Made by a program: the position numbers and the translations under genes. The notes below the pieces were generated by a model. That model did no database searches, was not told where the DNA came from, and saw only the letters and a program-made list of their open reading frames with translations. From Halomonas maura (lineage in GTDB: Bacteria; Pseudomonadota; Gammaproteobacteria; Pseudomonadales; Halomonadaceae), in contig NZ_JAUFPQ010000017.1 of NCBI RefSeq assembly GCF_030409305.1, positions 8,106 through 72,105 of the forward strand: a stretch of DNA of 64,000 bases, written 5' to 3'. Of this stretch, positions 37,676 through 46,462 are shown in pieces. Position 1 is the stretch's first letter. Every line of letters starts with the position of its first letter.

Positions 37676-38866
37676 TTACGGCGCTGAAACATTCCGCCGC
37701 GCCAGGGCCGCCATCACGTCATGACAGGCGCCCATGGTGTGATAGTCGACCTTGCCCGCCGGGCTCTTGACGTCGGAGTAGCGGCGGTTGTCCGGGGTCA
37801 GGATGCGGTACCAGCCGCCGTGGCGATGATCGATGAAGTGATGCCAGCTGTAGTCCCAGAGCCGCTCGTACCAGCGCCAGTAGACCGGCCGGCCGGTACG
37901 CACGCCGAGCAGCGCCGCCGCCGCCAGGCTCTCGGCCTGCACCCAGAAGTACTTGTCGCCGTCGCAGACCCGCTGCGCCGGGTCGAGGCCATAGACCAGG
38001 CCGCCATGGGTGCGGTCCCAGCCCGTCGTCGCGCTGGACAGGAACAGTCGCTCGGCCGTGGGAATCAGCCAGGGCTCGGGGCGATGACGCTCGAGCAGGA
38101 CCAGCAGCTTGGCCCATTCGGTCTGGTGACCGACCTGATAGCCCCAGGGCCGGAACAGGTGCGCCGGGTCGTCGCGATTGTAGTCCCAGTCGGGCCGCCA
38201 CTGGGCGTCGTGGTGCTCCCAGATCCAGCCGTGGGGATGGTCGCGATTGGCCGCGGTGATGACCCGGGCGATGGCCAGCGCCTGGTCGAGGAAGGCATCC
38301 TCGCCGGTGGCCTCGAAGGCGGCGATCAGCGCCTCGCAGCCGTGCATGTTGGCGTTCTGGCCGCGATAGGCCGCGACCCGCCAGTGGCGGTCGGCCTCGT
38401 CGGCGAAGCGCTGCCAGCGTGGCTCCCAGAAGCGCTTCTGCAGCAGCCGATGCACGGCATAGAGGCCGTCTCGCGCCTCCTCAATGCCGGCCTTGAGCGC
38501 CTCGGCCTGGGCGAGCAGCACGAAGGCCAGCCCGTAGCAGTGGTTGGTGTCGTCTTCCACCACCCCGGCGTCCAGGGTCCAGGCATAGCCCTGGGTGGCG
38601 GTCTGGAAGTGCGCCTTCTCCAGGTAGGCCAGGCCATGGCGGGCCCAGTGGCGGTACTCGTCGCCGCCGCCATGGCGGGCGTAGCGGGCATAGGTCACCA
38701 CATAACGGGCGCTGGAGACCAGGTGGCGATGGCCGCGATCGAGGATGGTGCCGTCGTCGAGCAGGTAATGGAAGAAACCGCCGTGCGGATCGATGGCACG
38801 TGGGTGGTAGAAGGCCATGGTCTTGCGGACCTGGGCGGCGAGAAAGGCGGGGTCGTAGACGTTCAT
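37676..38866 (-). CDS. AGE family epimerase/isomerase (mannose isomerase-like)
   Basis: A 396-residue (alpha/alpha)6-barrel sugar isomerase from ATG 38866 (GGAGG upstream). Conserved histidine-bearing motifs of YihS/mannose isomerases are RGHRHLVSSARYVVTYARYA, DDTNHCYGLAFVLLAQ, NANMHGCEALIAAFEATG and KVDYHTMGACHDVMAAL. Members interconvert D-mannose and D-fructose, or N-acylglucosamine and N-acylmannosamine. Its place in front of a Gts-like importer favours mannose or a related hexose. The substrate is inferred. Confidence 0.87.
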   Translation of the reverse strand: MNVYDPAFLAAQVRKTMAFYHPRAIDPHGGFFHYLLDDGTILDRGHRHLVSSARYVVTYARYARHGGGDEYRHWARHGLAYLEKAHFQTATQGYAWTLDAGVVEDDTNHCYGLAFVLLAQAEALKAGIEEARDGLYAVHRLLQKRFWEPRWQRFADEADRHWRVAAYRGQNANMHGCEALIAAFEATGEDAFLDQALAIARVITAANRDHPHGWIWEHHDAQWRPDWDYNRDDPAHLFRPWGYQVGHQTEWAKLLVLLERHRPEPWLIPTAERLFLSSATTGWDRTHGGLVYGLDPAQRVCDGDKYFWVQAESLAAAALLGVRTGRPVYWRWYERLWDYSWHHFIDHRHGGWYRILTPDNRRYSDVKSPAGKVDYHTMGACHDVMAALARRNVSAP

Positions 38867-38945
38867 CGGGCCTCCAGAGGATCGGGGACGCTCCCAGCCT
38901 ACGCCATGGGCGAGGCCCGAGAACATGCCGGGCGGTGGTGACGGA

Positions 38946-40433
38946 TTACCCGGCCATGGGGCCGGGACGCGGCAGTACCAGGGTCACCAGCAGCCCGCCA
39001 TGCGGGTGATTGGTCAGCGACAGCTGGCCGCCATGGGCCTGGACGATATGCCGGGCGATGCCCAGTCCCAGGCCGCTGCCACCGGTGTGGCGGCTGCGCG
39101 AGGGCTCCAGGCGCACGAAGGGGGCGAAGACCCGCTCGCGCTGATCTGCCGGGATGCCCGGCCCATGGTCGCGGATGCTCATCCGCAGCGCCGCCGGGTC
39201 GTCGTCGAGACGCACCTCGGCGCACTTGCCATAGAAGACGGCGTTCTCCAGCAGGTTGGCCAGACACCGCTTGAAGGCCAGCGGCTTGACGGCCAGCGGC
39301 GCCGCCTCGCCCTCGATCGTCACCTCGCCACCCTGCAGCCGCAGCTCGCCGGCCAGCTCGTCGAGCAGCGCCCGCGGCGCGACGGCGGCGATCTGCTCGT
39401 GCATGTCGAGCCCCTTGACCGAGTCCAGGGCGCCCTTCACCAGCCGGTCGAGCTCGTCGAGGGAGGCGCAGAAGCGCTCGGACTGCTCCGCGTCATCGAG
39501 CATCTCGGCGCGCAGCCGCAGCCGCGTGATGGGCGTCTTGAGGTCGTGAGAGATCGCCGAGAACAGCCGCTCGCGCTCCTCCAGCTGGTGACGGATGCGC
39601 CGCTGCATGCGGTTGAAGGCGGTGGCGGAGGCGGCGACTTCCCGGGGGCCGCCCTCGCGCAACGGCGGGGCATCCAGGTCGTCGCCGAGACGATGTGCCG
39701 CCCCGGCCAGCCGCGCCAGGGTGCGAGTGGCGCTGCGGATGCCGAGCCACGACAGGCCGATCACCGTGAGCAGCACCACCACCAGCACGAAGAGCCGGTC
39801 CGCCGACAGCCATTGGCGACCATCCAGCCCTTCCGGCACCGGCAACAGGGTGGCCACATAGAGCCACTGCCGTGTCTCCAGGGGAAGCTGGACGACCAGG
39901 ATCGGCTGCGACGGCGGCGCCGTCAGCAGGCTGTGCTGCCCCCAGCGCGGCGGCAAGTCATGCAACGGCACCTCGTTGTTGAGCAGCCGCAGGGCCTCGG
40001 GGCGGGAGAACTCGACCACGGCATCGCTCACGCCCAGCTCGGAGGCCAGCACCCGATGAAAGTTGTCGATGACGAGTGCCTTCTGTGCCCCTTCATCGCC
40101 ACGCGTCACGGGCAAGCGGTGGTCGTTGACGCTGACGAAGAATCGCGTGCCGCCCATGTCGCGCAGCTGATCGAGCACGATATGGCGGTAGTCATAGGGC
40201 AGCGAGCGGAAGAAGCGCACCGTGGAGGCCACGCTGTAGGCCATGTCCCGAGACAGCTCGTCGATACGCGCATGCTGGCTGGCACGCTGCTGGGCGGTCC
40301 AGATGGCGTGGCTGGCCAACTGGGCCCCCAGCACCCCCACCACCATGATCAGCAGGAAGCGGCCGCGCAGGGTGCCGGGCAGCAGGCGGGACAGGCGACG
40401 GCGCCAGCAGGCCCAGGAAGCGCCCGGTTTCAC
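38946..40433 (-). CDS. Sensor histidine kinase, GtrS/GltS-like
   Basis: A 495-residue membrane sensor kinase. TM1 (about 25-45) and TM2 (about 213-232) bracket a periplasmic sensor domain of about 165 residues. HAMP follows at about 233-285. The phosphoacceptor is H296 in FSAISHDLKTPITRL. HATPase motifs are CLANLLENAVFYG (N box), IRDHGPGIPADQRERVF (G1) and GGSGLGLGIARHIV (G2). It overlaps the response-regulator gene by 4 bp. The architecture and the neighbouring sugar transporter match the GtrS-GltR system of Pseudomonas, which senses glucose-derived metabolites; the ligand here is inferred. Confidence 0.88.
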   Translation of the reverse strand: MKPGASWACWRRRLSRLLPGTLRGRFLLIMVVGVLGAQLASHAIWTAQQRASQHARIDELSRDMAYSVASTVRFFRSLPYDYRHIVLDQLRDMGGTRFFVSVNDHRLPVTRGDEGAQKALVIDNFHRVLASELGVSDAVVEFSRPEALRLLNNEVPLHDLPPRWGQHSLLTAPPSQPILVVQLPLETRQWLYVATLLPVPEGLDGRQWLSADRLFVLVVVLLTVIGLSWLGIRSATRTLARLAGAAHRLGDDLDAPPLREGGPREVAASATAFNRMQRRIRHQLEERERLFSAISHDLKTPITRLRLRAEMLDDAEQSERFCASLDELDRLVKGALDSVKGLDMHEQIAAVAPRALLDELAGELRLQGGEVTIEGEAAPLAVKPLAFKRCLANLLENAVFYGKCAEVRLDDDPAALRMSIRDHGPGIPADQRERVFAPFVRLEPSRSRHTGGSGLGLGIARHIVQAHGGQLSLTNHPHGGLLVTLVLPRPGPMAG

Positions 40434-41155
40434 GCGATGACGTCCACCCGGGAGGCCAGCACATAGCCGGCACCGCGCACGGTGCGAATCAGCGGGGCCT
40501 GCTGGGAATCCTCGCCCAGGCGCTGGCGCAGGCGGCAGACGTGGACGTCGATGGAGCGATCCAGGGGGGGCGACGGGCGACCTCGACTCAGCTCGAAGAG
40601 CCGGTCCCGGGAGAGCACCTCCTCGGCATGGTCGAGGAAGGCCTGCAGCAGCTTGAAGTCGGCCCCTGACAGCGCGCTGCGCGTCCCCTCGGCATCGATC
40701 AGCTCGCGAGTCACGCGATCCAGCTGCCAGCCGCCGAAGGCCACCAGGCGCGCCTGGTCGGGCGAGGCCACGGCGGCCTGGGAGTGGAAGCGACGCAGTA
40801 CGGCCTTGATCCGGGCCAGCAGCTCGCGGGGATTGAAGGGCTTGCCCAGGTAGTCGTCGGCGCCGAGCTCCAGGCCGAGGATGCGGTCGGTCTCGTCGGC
40901 GCTGGCGGTCAGCATGATGATCGGCACCTCGCTGTGGCGGCGCAGGCGACGGCAGATGGCGAAGCCATCGTCGCCGGGCAGCATCAGGTCGAGGATCACC
41001 AGATCGGGGGTCGCGTGGTCGAGCAGGGCGGACAGCGCCGCGGCATCCTCGGCCACCAGGGCCCGATAGCCATGGCGCCCCAGGTAGTCGGCGAGCAGTT
41101 CACGGATCTCGGGGTCGTCGTCGACCACGATCAGGGTGGCAGGGGGTGTCGTCAT
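40430..41155 (-). CDS. OmpR-family response regulator, GltR-like
   Basis: A 241-residue two-component regulator. The receiver domain (about 7-120) has the acidic pocket VVDDDPE, the phospho-acceptor D56 in LVILDLMLPGDDGF, the Thr of MLTAS, and the Lys of YLGKPFNP. The winged-helix DNA-binding domain (about 140-235) has SRDRLFELSRGR, DRSIDVHVCRLRQRLGED and LIRTVRGAGYVL. It is the first gene of the minus-strand run kinase-epimerase-ABC importer, consistent with GltR control of sugar uptake. A 26-bp perfect palindrome lies just upstream. Confidence 0.9.
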   Translation of the reverse strand: MTTPPATLIVVDDDPEIRELLADYLGRHGYRALVAEDAAALSALLDHATPDLVILDLMLPGDDGFAICRRLRRHSEVPIIMLTASADETDRILGLELGADDYLGKPFNPRELLARIKAVLRRFHSQAAVASPDQARLVAFGGWQLDRVTRELIDAEGTRSALSGADFKLLQAFLDHAEEVLSRDRLFELSRGRPSPPLDRSIDVHVCRLRQRLGEDSQQAPLIRTVRGAGYVLASRVDVIA

Positions 41156-41172
41156 CGCGCGCCGGGCATGCG

Positions 41173-41198
41173 GTCGGCGGCGCCCGGGCGCCGCCGAC
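41173..41198. promoter_or_regulatory. 26-bp perfect palindrome upstream of the GltR-like gene
   Basis: GTCGGCGGCGCCC (41173-41185) and GGGCGCCGCCGAC (41186-41198) are exact inverses with no loop, 18 bp ahead of the response-regulator start. It may be an autoregulatory site or a leader hairpin that hides the ribosome site. A CCACCTTGGTGG palindrome lies farther upstream, at 41251-41262. Confidence 0.5.
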
Positions 41199-41270
41199 GG
41201 CGGTTGTCGTTGTGCCCCAGCATAGCGAGGCCACCTGCCGCGGACGATACCACCAAGGTGGCAGGGGGCA

Positions 41271-42068
41271 TCAGAGGGCGAAGCGCTCGGCCAGATGCCG
41301 GGCCACCGCGGCCTGGTCGTGATGGCCGATCCGCCGGGCCGCGGGGACGGCGCGATCCAGGGCCGGATGGCCGTTGGCCGTGATGTGGGCCTCCCCCGCC
41401 AGGGCCAGCATCTCGGTATCGTTGAGATTGTCGCCGAAGGCCAGGCAGCGCTCGGCCGGCACCTCGAGCCGCGCCAGCAGCGCCGCCAGGGCCGTGCCCT
41501 TGTTGACTCCGGCGGCCATCAGCTCCAGGGAGTTGTCGGTGGAATAGGTGATATGCAGGGTCTCCCCCACCCGCCGGCGGGCCTCGGCCTCCAGTCCGTC
41601 CAAGGCCTCGGGGTCGCCGATATACAGCACCTTGCCCACCCGCTCGCCGTCCAGGGACGCCGCTGGCACGACCCGGTAGCCGAAGCCGGTGTGGGCGTGC
41701 AGGGCCAGCAGCTCCGGCGCCTCGGCGTCGATCACCCACTCATGGTCGTGGTAGAGGTTGAGGCGCACGCCGGCGGGCCGGGGCAGCGCGATCAGCGTGC
41801 GGGCCAGCGCGGCGGGCAGGTGGCGGGCCGCCACCAGGCTGCCGTCGGGTGCATGGGTATAGGCGCCGTTGGTGCTGACGAGATGGGCCGCGATGCCGAG
41901 ACGGTCGCGAAAGGCCAGCATGTCGCGGTAGTGGCGCCCCGAGGCCAGGGCGATATGGTGGCCCCGGGCCGCCAGGGACCGCAGGGTCTCGACGGTGACC
42001 TCGGCCAGGGCGTGATCCGCGCCGAGCAGGGTGCCGTCGAGGTCCGAGACGATGAGATGGGCCGACAT
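41271..42068 (-). CDS. Cof-type HAD-IIB family phosphatase
   Basis: A 265-residue cytosolic sugar-phosphate or nucleotide phosphatase of the Cof/YidA group. HAD motif I is VSDLDGTLLGADH (about 7-19, nucleophile D9), motif II/III elements include GHHIALASGRHYRDML and NKGTALAALLARLEVP, and motif IV is CLAFGDNLNDTEMLALAG (about 211-228). It lies 104 bp downstream of nagE in the same direction, after a hairpin. A role in dephosphorylating amino-sugar phosphates is only suggested by position. Confidence 0.88.
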   Translation of the reverse strand: MSAHLIVSDLDGTLLGADHALAEVTVETLRSLAARGHHIALASGRHYRDMLAFRDRLGIAAHLVSTNGAYTHAPDGSLVAARHLPAALARTLIALPRPAGVRLNLYHDHEWVIDAEAPELLALHAHTGFGYRVVPAASLDGERVGKVLYIGDPEALDGLEAEARRRVGETLHITYSTDNSLELMAAGVNKGTALAALLARLEVPAERCLAFGDNLNDTEMLALAGEAHITANGHPALDRAVPAARRIGHHDQAAVARHLAERFAL

Positions 42069-42142
42069 GGGCGGCTCCCTCCGCTAAAAGAGTGTGTGCC
42101 CATTCTACCAGCCCGTCGGACATCGCACCGGGCCGCGGCGAG

Positions 42143-42166
42143 TCCCCGGGCAAGCCCGCCCGGGGA
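42143..42166 (-). terminator. Hairpin at the end of the nag operon
   Basis: TCCCCGGGC (42143-42151) and GCCCGGGGA (42158-42166) are exact inverted repeats located 7 bp after the nagE stop (minus strand). No U-tract follows. It probably attenuates or ends nag transcription before the HAD gene. Confidence 0.5.
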
Positions 42167-42172
42167 GGCCCC

Positions 42173-43873
42173 TCAACCATGCCTCTGCAGGGACGCGGCG
42201 ATGCCGGCCGCCTGGGCGCCGACCACCAGGTGCCAGGCGCCCTGCCCCAGCGACTGGATCCCCCGGCAGCCCAGGGCCTCCAGGGCCGCGCCATCCAGCC
42301 GGGCCTCATCGGCCAGCTCGACGCGCAGCCGGCTATGGGCCAGGGCCTCCAGGCGACGCAGGTTGTCCACCCCGCCGAGCGCCTCGCGCCAGCGACCGAG
42401 CCGCTCGGCGTCGAGCGCCGGCGCCGCCGCGTCCCTCACCTGCGATGCGGACACTTCACTCGGCGAGGCGTCGTCCGGCTCGGCCACGCCCTCGGCGGCC
42501 ATGGCGGCGCGGATCTCGTCGGCGACGCCGTCGGCGATCGGGCCGAGGATCACCTGCAGGCCACCGCCGCCCAGCTTGAGCACGCCACGGGCACCCAGCG
42601 CCTTGAGGGCCGGCTCGTCGATGGCGTCGGCCTCGCCGAGCACCAGGCGCAGCCGGGTGGTACAGGCGCCGACGCTGACCAGGTTGGCCGTCCCGCCGAG
42701 CGCGGCGACGAAGGCCGGGCCCCGCTCGCCGACGGCGGCGGTGGCCGCCTCGGCGGCCTCGCCCTCGGGCTCGCGGCCCGGGGTCGGCAGGTCGAAGCGG
42801 GCGATGGCCCAGCGGAAGACGCCGTAGTAGAGCACCGCCATGGCCAGGCCGACGGGCAGCATCATCCAGCCATGGGTGGACAGCCCGTAGGACAGCGCAT
42901 AGTCGAAGGCGCCGGCGGAGAAGGTGAAGCCGAGCTTGACGTCGAGCCAATGCATTAGCGCCATGGAGACCCCGGTCATCACCGCATGGAAGACGTAGAG
43001 CAGCGGCGCCAGGAACATGAAGGTGAACTCGATGGGCTCGGTCACCCCAGTGAGGAAGGCGGTCAGTGCCAGCGACATCAGCAGGCCACCCACCCCGGCG
43101 CGGCGGCCGCGCGGCGCGGCATGGTACATGGCCAGCGCCGCGGCCGGCAGGCCGAACATCATCACCGGGAAGAAACCGGCCATGAAGCCGCCCGCCATGG
43201 GATCGCCGGCGAAGAACCGGTTGAGGTCGCCGGTGGCGCCGTCGAAGCTGCCGAACACGAACCACACGAAGCTGTTGAGCACGTGGTGCAGGCCGGTGAC
43301 GATCAGCAGGCGGTTCAAGGCGCCGTAGACGAACTTGCCGAGCTCGCCGGCCTCGATCAACCAGTGGCCCAGCCCATCGATACCGGCCTGGATGGTCGGC
43401 CAGGCCCAGCCGAAGACGATGCCGAGCCCCACCGCCGCCAGCCCGGTGGCGATCGGCACGAAGCGCCGGCCGCCGAAGAACGCCAGGTAGTCCGGCATCT
43501 GGATGGTCTTGTAGCGGTTGTAGAGCAGGCCCGCCACGCTGCCGATGATCACCCCGGCCAGCACCCCCATGTTGATGTCGGGGTTGAGGGTCGTGAGCAC
43601 GGCGTCCAGCACCAGGTAGCCGATCACCCCGGCCAGGCCGGCGGCGCCGTTGTTGTCATCGGCGAAGCCCACCGCCAGGCCGATGGCGAAGATCAACGCC
43701 AGGTTGGCGAAGATGGCGTCACCCGCCTCGGCGATGAAGGCGATATCGAGCAGGTCCGGCTGGCCCAGGCGCAGCAGCAGGCCGGCGACCGGCAGCACGG
43801 CGATGGGCAGCATCAGCGAGCGGCCGAGCCGTTGCAGGCCGGCCATGAGTCGGGAGCCGAGGGTGGTGCTCAT
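42173..43873 (-). CDS. nagE: N-acetylglucosamine PTS permease EIIC-EIIB with degenerate second EIIB
   Basis: Imports and phosphorylates GlcNAc, taking phosphate from NagF. It has 566 residues from ATG 43873. EIIC occupies about 1-370 with around ten TM segments, including GFADDNNGAAGLAGVIGYLV, TGLHHVLNSFVWFVFGSFDG and LTGVTEPIEFTFMFLAPLLY. EIIB follows at about 385-465 with phospho-cysteine C404 in VGACTTRLRLVL. A second EIIB-like copy (about 485-566) has A512 where the cysteine should be (EALAHSRLRVEL), so it cannot carry phosphate. There is no EIIA; that is supplied by NagF. It is coupled to nagF by a 4-bp overlap. Confidence 0.93.
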   Translation of the reverse strand: MSTTLGSRLMAGLQRLGRSLMLPIAVLPVAGLLLRLGQPDLLDIAFIAEAGDAIFANLALIFAIGLAVGFADDNNGAAGLAGVIGYLVLDAVLTTLNPDINMGVLAGVIIGSVAGLLYNRYKTIQMPDYLAFFGGRRFVPIATGLAAVGLGIVFGWAWPTIQAGIDGLGHWLIEAGELGKFVYGALNRLLIVTGLHHVLNSFVWFVFGSFDGATGDLNRFFAGDPMAGGFMAGFFPVMMFGLPAAALAMYHAAPRGRRAGVGGLLMSLALTAFLTGVTEPIEFTFMFLAPLLYVFHAVMTGVSMALMHWLDVKLGFTFSAGAFDYALSYGLSTHGWMMLPVGLAMAVLYYGVFRWAIARFDLPTPGREPEGEAAEAATAAVGERGPAFVAALGGTANLVSVGACTTRLRLVLGEADAIDEPALKALGARGVLKLGGGGLQVILGPIADGVADEIRAAMAAEGVAEPDDASPSEVSASQVRDAAAPALDAERLGRWREALGGVDNLRRLEALAHSRLRVELADEARLDGAALEALGCRGIQSLGQGAWHLVVGAQAAGIAASLQRHG

Positions 43874-46407
43874 GAGAGGATCCTCTCGTGGTTTGTTGTC
43901 GTGTCGAGAAGCTCGCTGGCGAACCAGGCCGACAGGCGCTCGCGCACCGCCGCGGCATCGTCGAGGGCGAGCAGCTCGGGAAGCGTCTCGGCCAGGGCCG
44001 CGGCGTCCAGCCGGCGCAGCACGGCCTTGATCGCCGGCACCCGGGCCGGTTCCACCGAGAGTTCGTCGACGCCCAGGGCTGCCAGCAGCGGCGCGGCCAG
44101 GTCGTCGCCGGCGGCGGCCCCGCACACCCCCACCGGGCAGCGCCCGGCGGCACCTTCCACGGTGGTCCGGATCAGCGTCAGCACCGCCGGGTGCAGCACA
44201 TCGGCGCGCCCCGCCAGCCGCGGATCCTCGCGATCCATGGCCAGGGTGTACTGGGTCAGGTCATTGGTGCCGATGGACAGGAAGTCGGCCTCGGCGGCGA
44301 GCCGCCGGGTACCCAGGGCGGCGCTGGGCACCTCGATCATGGCGCCCAGCGCCGGCAGCCGGGTCACGTTCATCGACGCGGCGAGACACGCAAGGCGCTC
44401 CCTCACCCGGGCCAGCTCGCCGGCATCGGCGATCATCGGCACCATGATCCGCAGCCGCTCGGGGGCCGAGACGCCGAGCAGCGCACGCAGCTGGGTGTCG
44501 AGCAGCTCGGGGTGGCTCTCCCACAGCCGCGAGCCGCGCAGGCCCAGCGCCGGATTGGGCGCCTCCGGCAGGCGCAGATAGCGCAGCTGCTTGTCGGCGC
44601 CGATGTCCAGGGTACGGATGATCACCGGCTTGCCGCCCAGGGCGTCCACCGCCGCCTGGTATTCGCGGCGCTGATCGTCCTCGCTCGGCGCCGCGGGACG
44701 CTCGAGGAACAGGAACTCGCTGCGCATCAGGCCGACGCCGTCGGCGCCGGCCTCGGCGGCCAGCCGCGCCTCCTCGGCGGAGCCGATGTTGGCCCCCACC
44801 TCTACCGCGCGGCCGTCGCGGGTGACCACCGGCTCACGGGCGGCGGCACGCTCCCGGGCCGCGCGCTCGGTGCGCTCGGCGATGGCCGCCTCGACCTCGG
44901 CCAGGCGCGCGGCGTCCGGCGACGGCTCGAGCAGGCCGGCCCCGGCGTCGAGCACGGCACGCTCGCCGACGAGTTCGCCGAGGGCCTGGCCCATGGCCAC
45001 CAGACAGGGGATGCCGCGGGCCCGGGCCAGGATCGCCACATGGGAGGTGGTGCCGCCGGCGGCGAGACACAGCCCGGCCGGGCGGGCCTCGGCCAGGGCC
45101 ACCAGTTCGGAGGGCGTGAGGTCGTCGGCAAGCACGATGGCCCCGGCAGGCACCTCGGGCGCCGCCGCCTCGGCCTCGGCAAGCTCGGCCATCACCCGGC
45201 GCTGCAGGTCGCGCAGGTCGGCGACGCGGCCGGCGAGCAACGGATTGCCGCTGGCGGCCAGGCACTCGGCCTCGCCGTCCAGCGCCTCGCGCCAGGCCTG
45301 GCCGGCGCTGCGGCCCGCGGCCAGATGGGCCTCGGCGGCCCGGCGCAGGTCGGGATCCGCCAGCCAGGCCTGGTGGGCGGCAAAGATCTCCGCCTCGGCC
45401 GCCTGGCCGGCCGAGCCGGCGCGGCGATACTCGGCGTCGAGGGCCTCGCTCACGTCCTCCAGGGCCCGGGCCAGTCGCGCTGCCTCGACCTCCCGGCCCT
45501 CGCCGTTCCGGGGCACCCGGGGCAATGCCGGGGTGTAGGCCACCAGGGGACCGATCGCCAGGCCGGCGCTGGCCACCAGGCCGGGATACTGGCCGTCGGC
45601 GGCCTCGGCCGGCGGCGCCTGGGGCGCGGGGGCCGGCTCGGCGGCCTCCGGCGTGGTCAGCAGTCGCTGGGCGGCGTCCAGGGCCGCCTCGGCCCGTTCG
45701 CCCCGCGCCGTCAGCATCAGCGAGGTGCCCTCGACGGCGCCCAGGTTCATCAGTGCGCTGAGGCTGTCGGCAGAGGCCTCGCCGTCGGCCGAGGCCACCC
45801 TCAGGCTCACCGCATGATCCCGGGCGATGCCCCGCAGCCGCGCGGCGGGCCGGGCATGCAGGCCGGCGGCCAGTGCCAGGACGAAGTCGCGGGTGTGGGC
45901 CGGGCCGTCGGCCTCGGATGAGGTCGCTTGCCGCTGCATCGGGATCAGGGTCAGCAGCGATTCGCCCTTGGCCACACGGTGCCCGCCCGCGAGCGCGACG
46001 GGGTCGAGCCGGAAGCCGGCGGGTTCGGTGACCACCAGCGGCGTGATCAGGGCCTTGGCCCGCCGGGCCAGCAGGTCGGGGGCGAAGCGGCACAGCGGCT
46101 GGCCGGCGACCACCCGGTCGCCGGGCGCGACGACGAGCTCGATGCCCTCGCCGTCCAGTTCGACGGTGTCGAGGCCCAGGTGCAGCAGCAGCTCGACGCC
46201 CTCGACGGTGCGCAGGGTCACGGCATGGCCGGTCCGGGCGCACTGCACCACTTCGCCGTCGCAAGGCGCATGCAGGGTATCGCCCAGGGGGTCCAGGGCA
46301 ACGCCCTCGCCCAGCGCGCGGCCGGCGAAGACCGGGTCCGGCACCGCGTCCAGGGGCAGCAGCACGCCGTCGCACGGCGCCTGCAAGGTCAGGGAAGGGA
46401 TTGGCAT
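43870..46407 (-). CDS. nagF: PTS fusion protein EIIA-HPr-Enzyme I (NagF)
   Basis: A complete soluble phosphate relay in one 845-residue chain, passing phosphate from PEP to NagE. The EIIA(Glc-type) domain at about 1-160 has its active His at H76 (VELLLHLGLDTVEL), with the auxiliary H61. HPr at about 172-255 has H184 (AAGLHARPAARLRG). Enzyme I at about 275-840 has the phospho-His H456 (GGTTSHVAILARARG), the PEP-binding region GLMRSEFLFLERP, and ends with GRCPVGVCGAAAGD and an ALGVDELSVEPARVP block. Start ATG 46407 is preferred over the ATG 12 bp upstream because GGAG lies 8 bp before it. Confidence 0.94.
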   Translation of the reverse strand: MPIPSLTLQAPCDGVLLPLDAVPDPVFAGRALGEGVALDPLGDTLHAPCDGEVVQCARTGHAVTLRTVEGVELLLHLGLDTVELDGEGIELVVAPGDRVVAGQPLCRFAPDLLARRAKALITPLVVTEPAGFRLDPVALAGGHRVAKGESLLTLIPMQRQATSSEADGPAHTRDFVLALAAGLHARPAARLRGIARDHAVSLRVASADGEASADSLSALMNLGAVEGTSLMLTARGERAEAALDAAQRLLTTPEAAEPAPAPQAPPAEAADGQYPGLVASAGLAIGPLVAYTPALPRVPRNGEGREVEAARLARALEDVSEALDAEYRRAGSAGQAAEAEIFAAHQAWLADPDLRRAAEAHLAAGRSAGQAWREALDGEAECLAASGNPLLAGRVADLRDLQRRVMAELAEAEAAAPEVPAGAIVLADDLTPSELVALAEARPAGLCLAAGGTTSHVAILARARGIPCLVAMGQALGELVGERAVLDAGAGLLEPSPDAARLAEVEAAIAERTERAARERAAAREPVVTRDGRAVEVGANIGSAEEARLAAEAGADGVGLMRSEFLFLERPAAPSEDDQRREYQAAVDALGGKPVIIRTLDIGADKQLRYLRLPEAPNPALGLRGSRLWESHPELLDTQLRALLGVSAPERLRIMVPMIADAGELARVRERLACLAASMNVTRLPALGAMIEVPSAALGTRRLAAEADFLSIGTNDLTQYTLAMDREDPRLAGRADVLHPAVLTLIRTTVEGAAGRCPVGVCGAAAGDDLAAPLLAALGVDELSVEPARVPAIKAVLRRLDAAALAETLPELLALDDAAAVRERLSAWFASELLDTTTNHERILS

Positions 46408-46462
46408 GGAAGTCTCCATGGGGTTGTTGTTGTGCTCGGCCGAAGGAGGCGACGACCGACGA

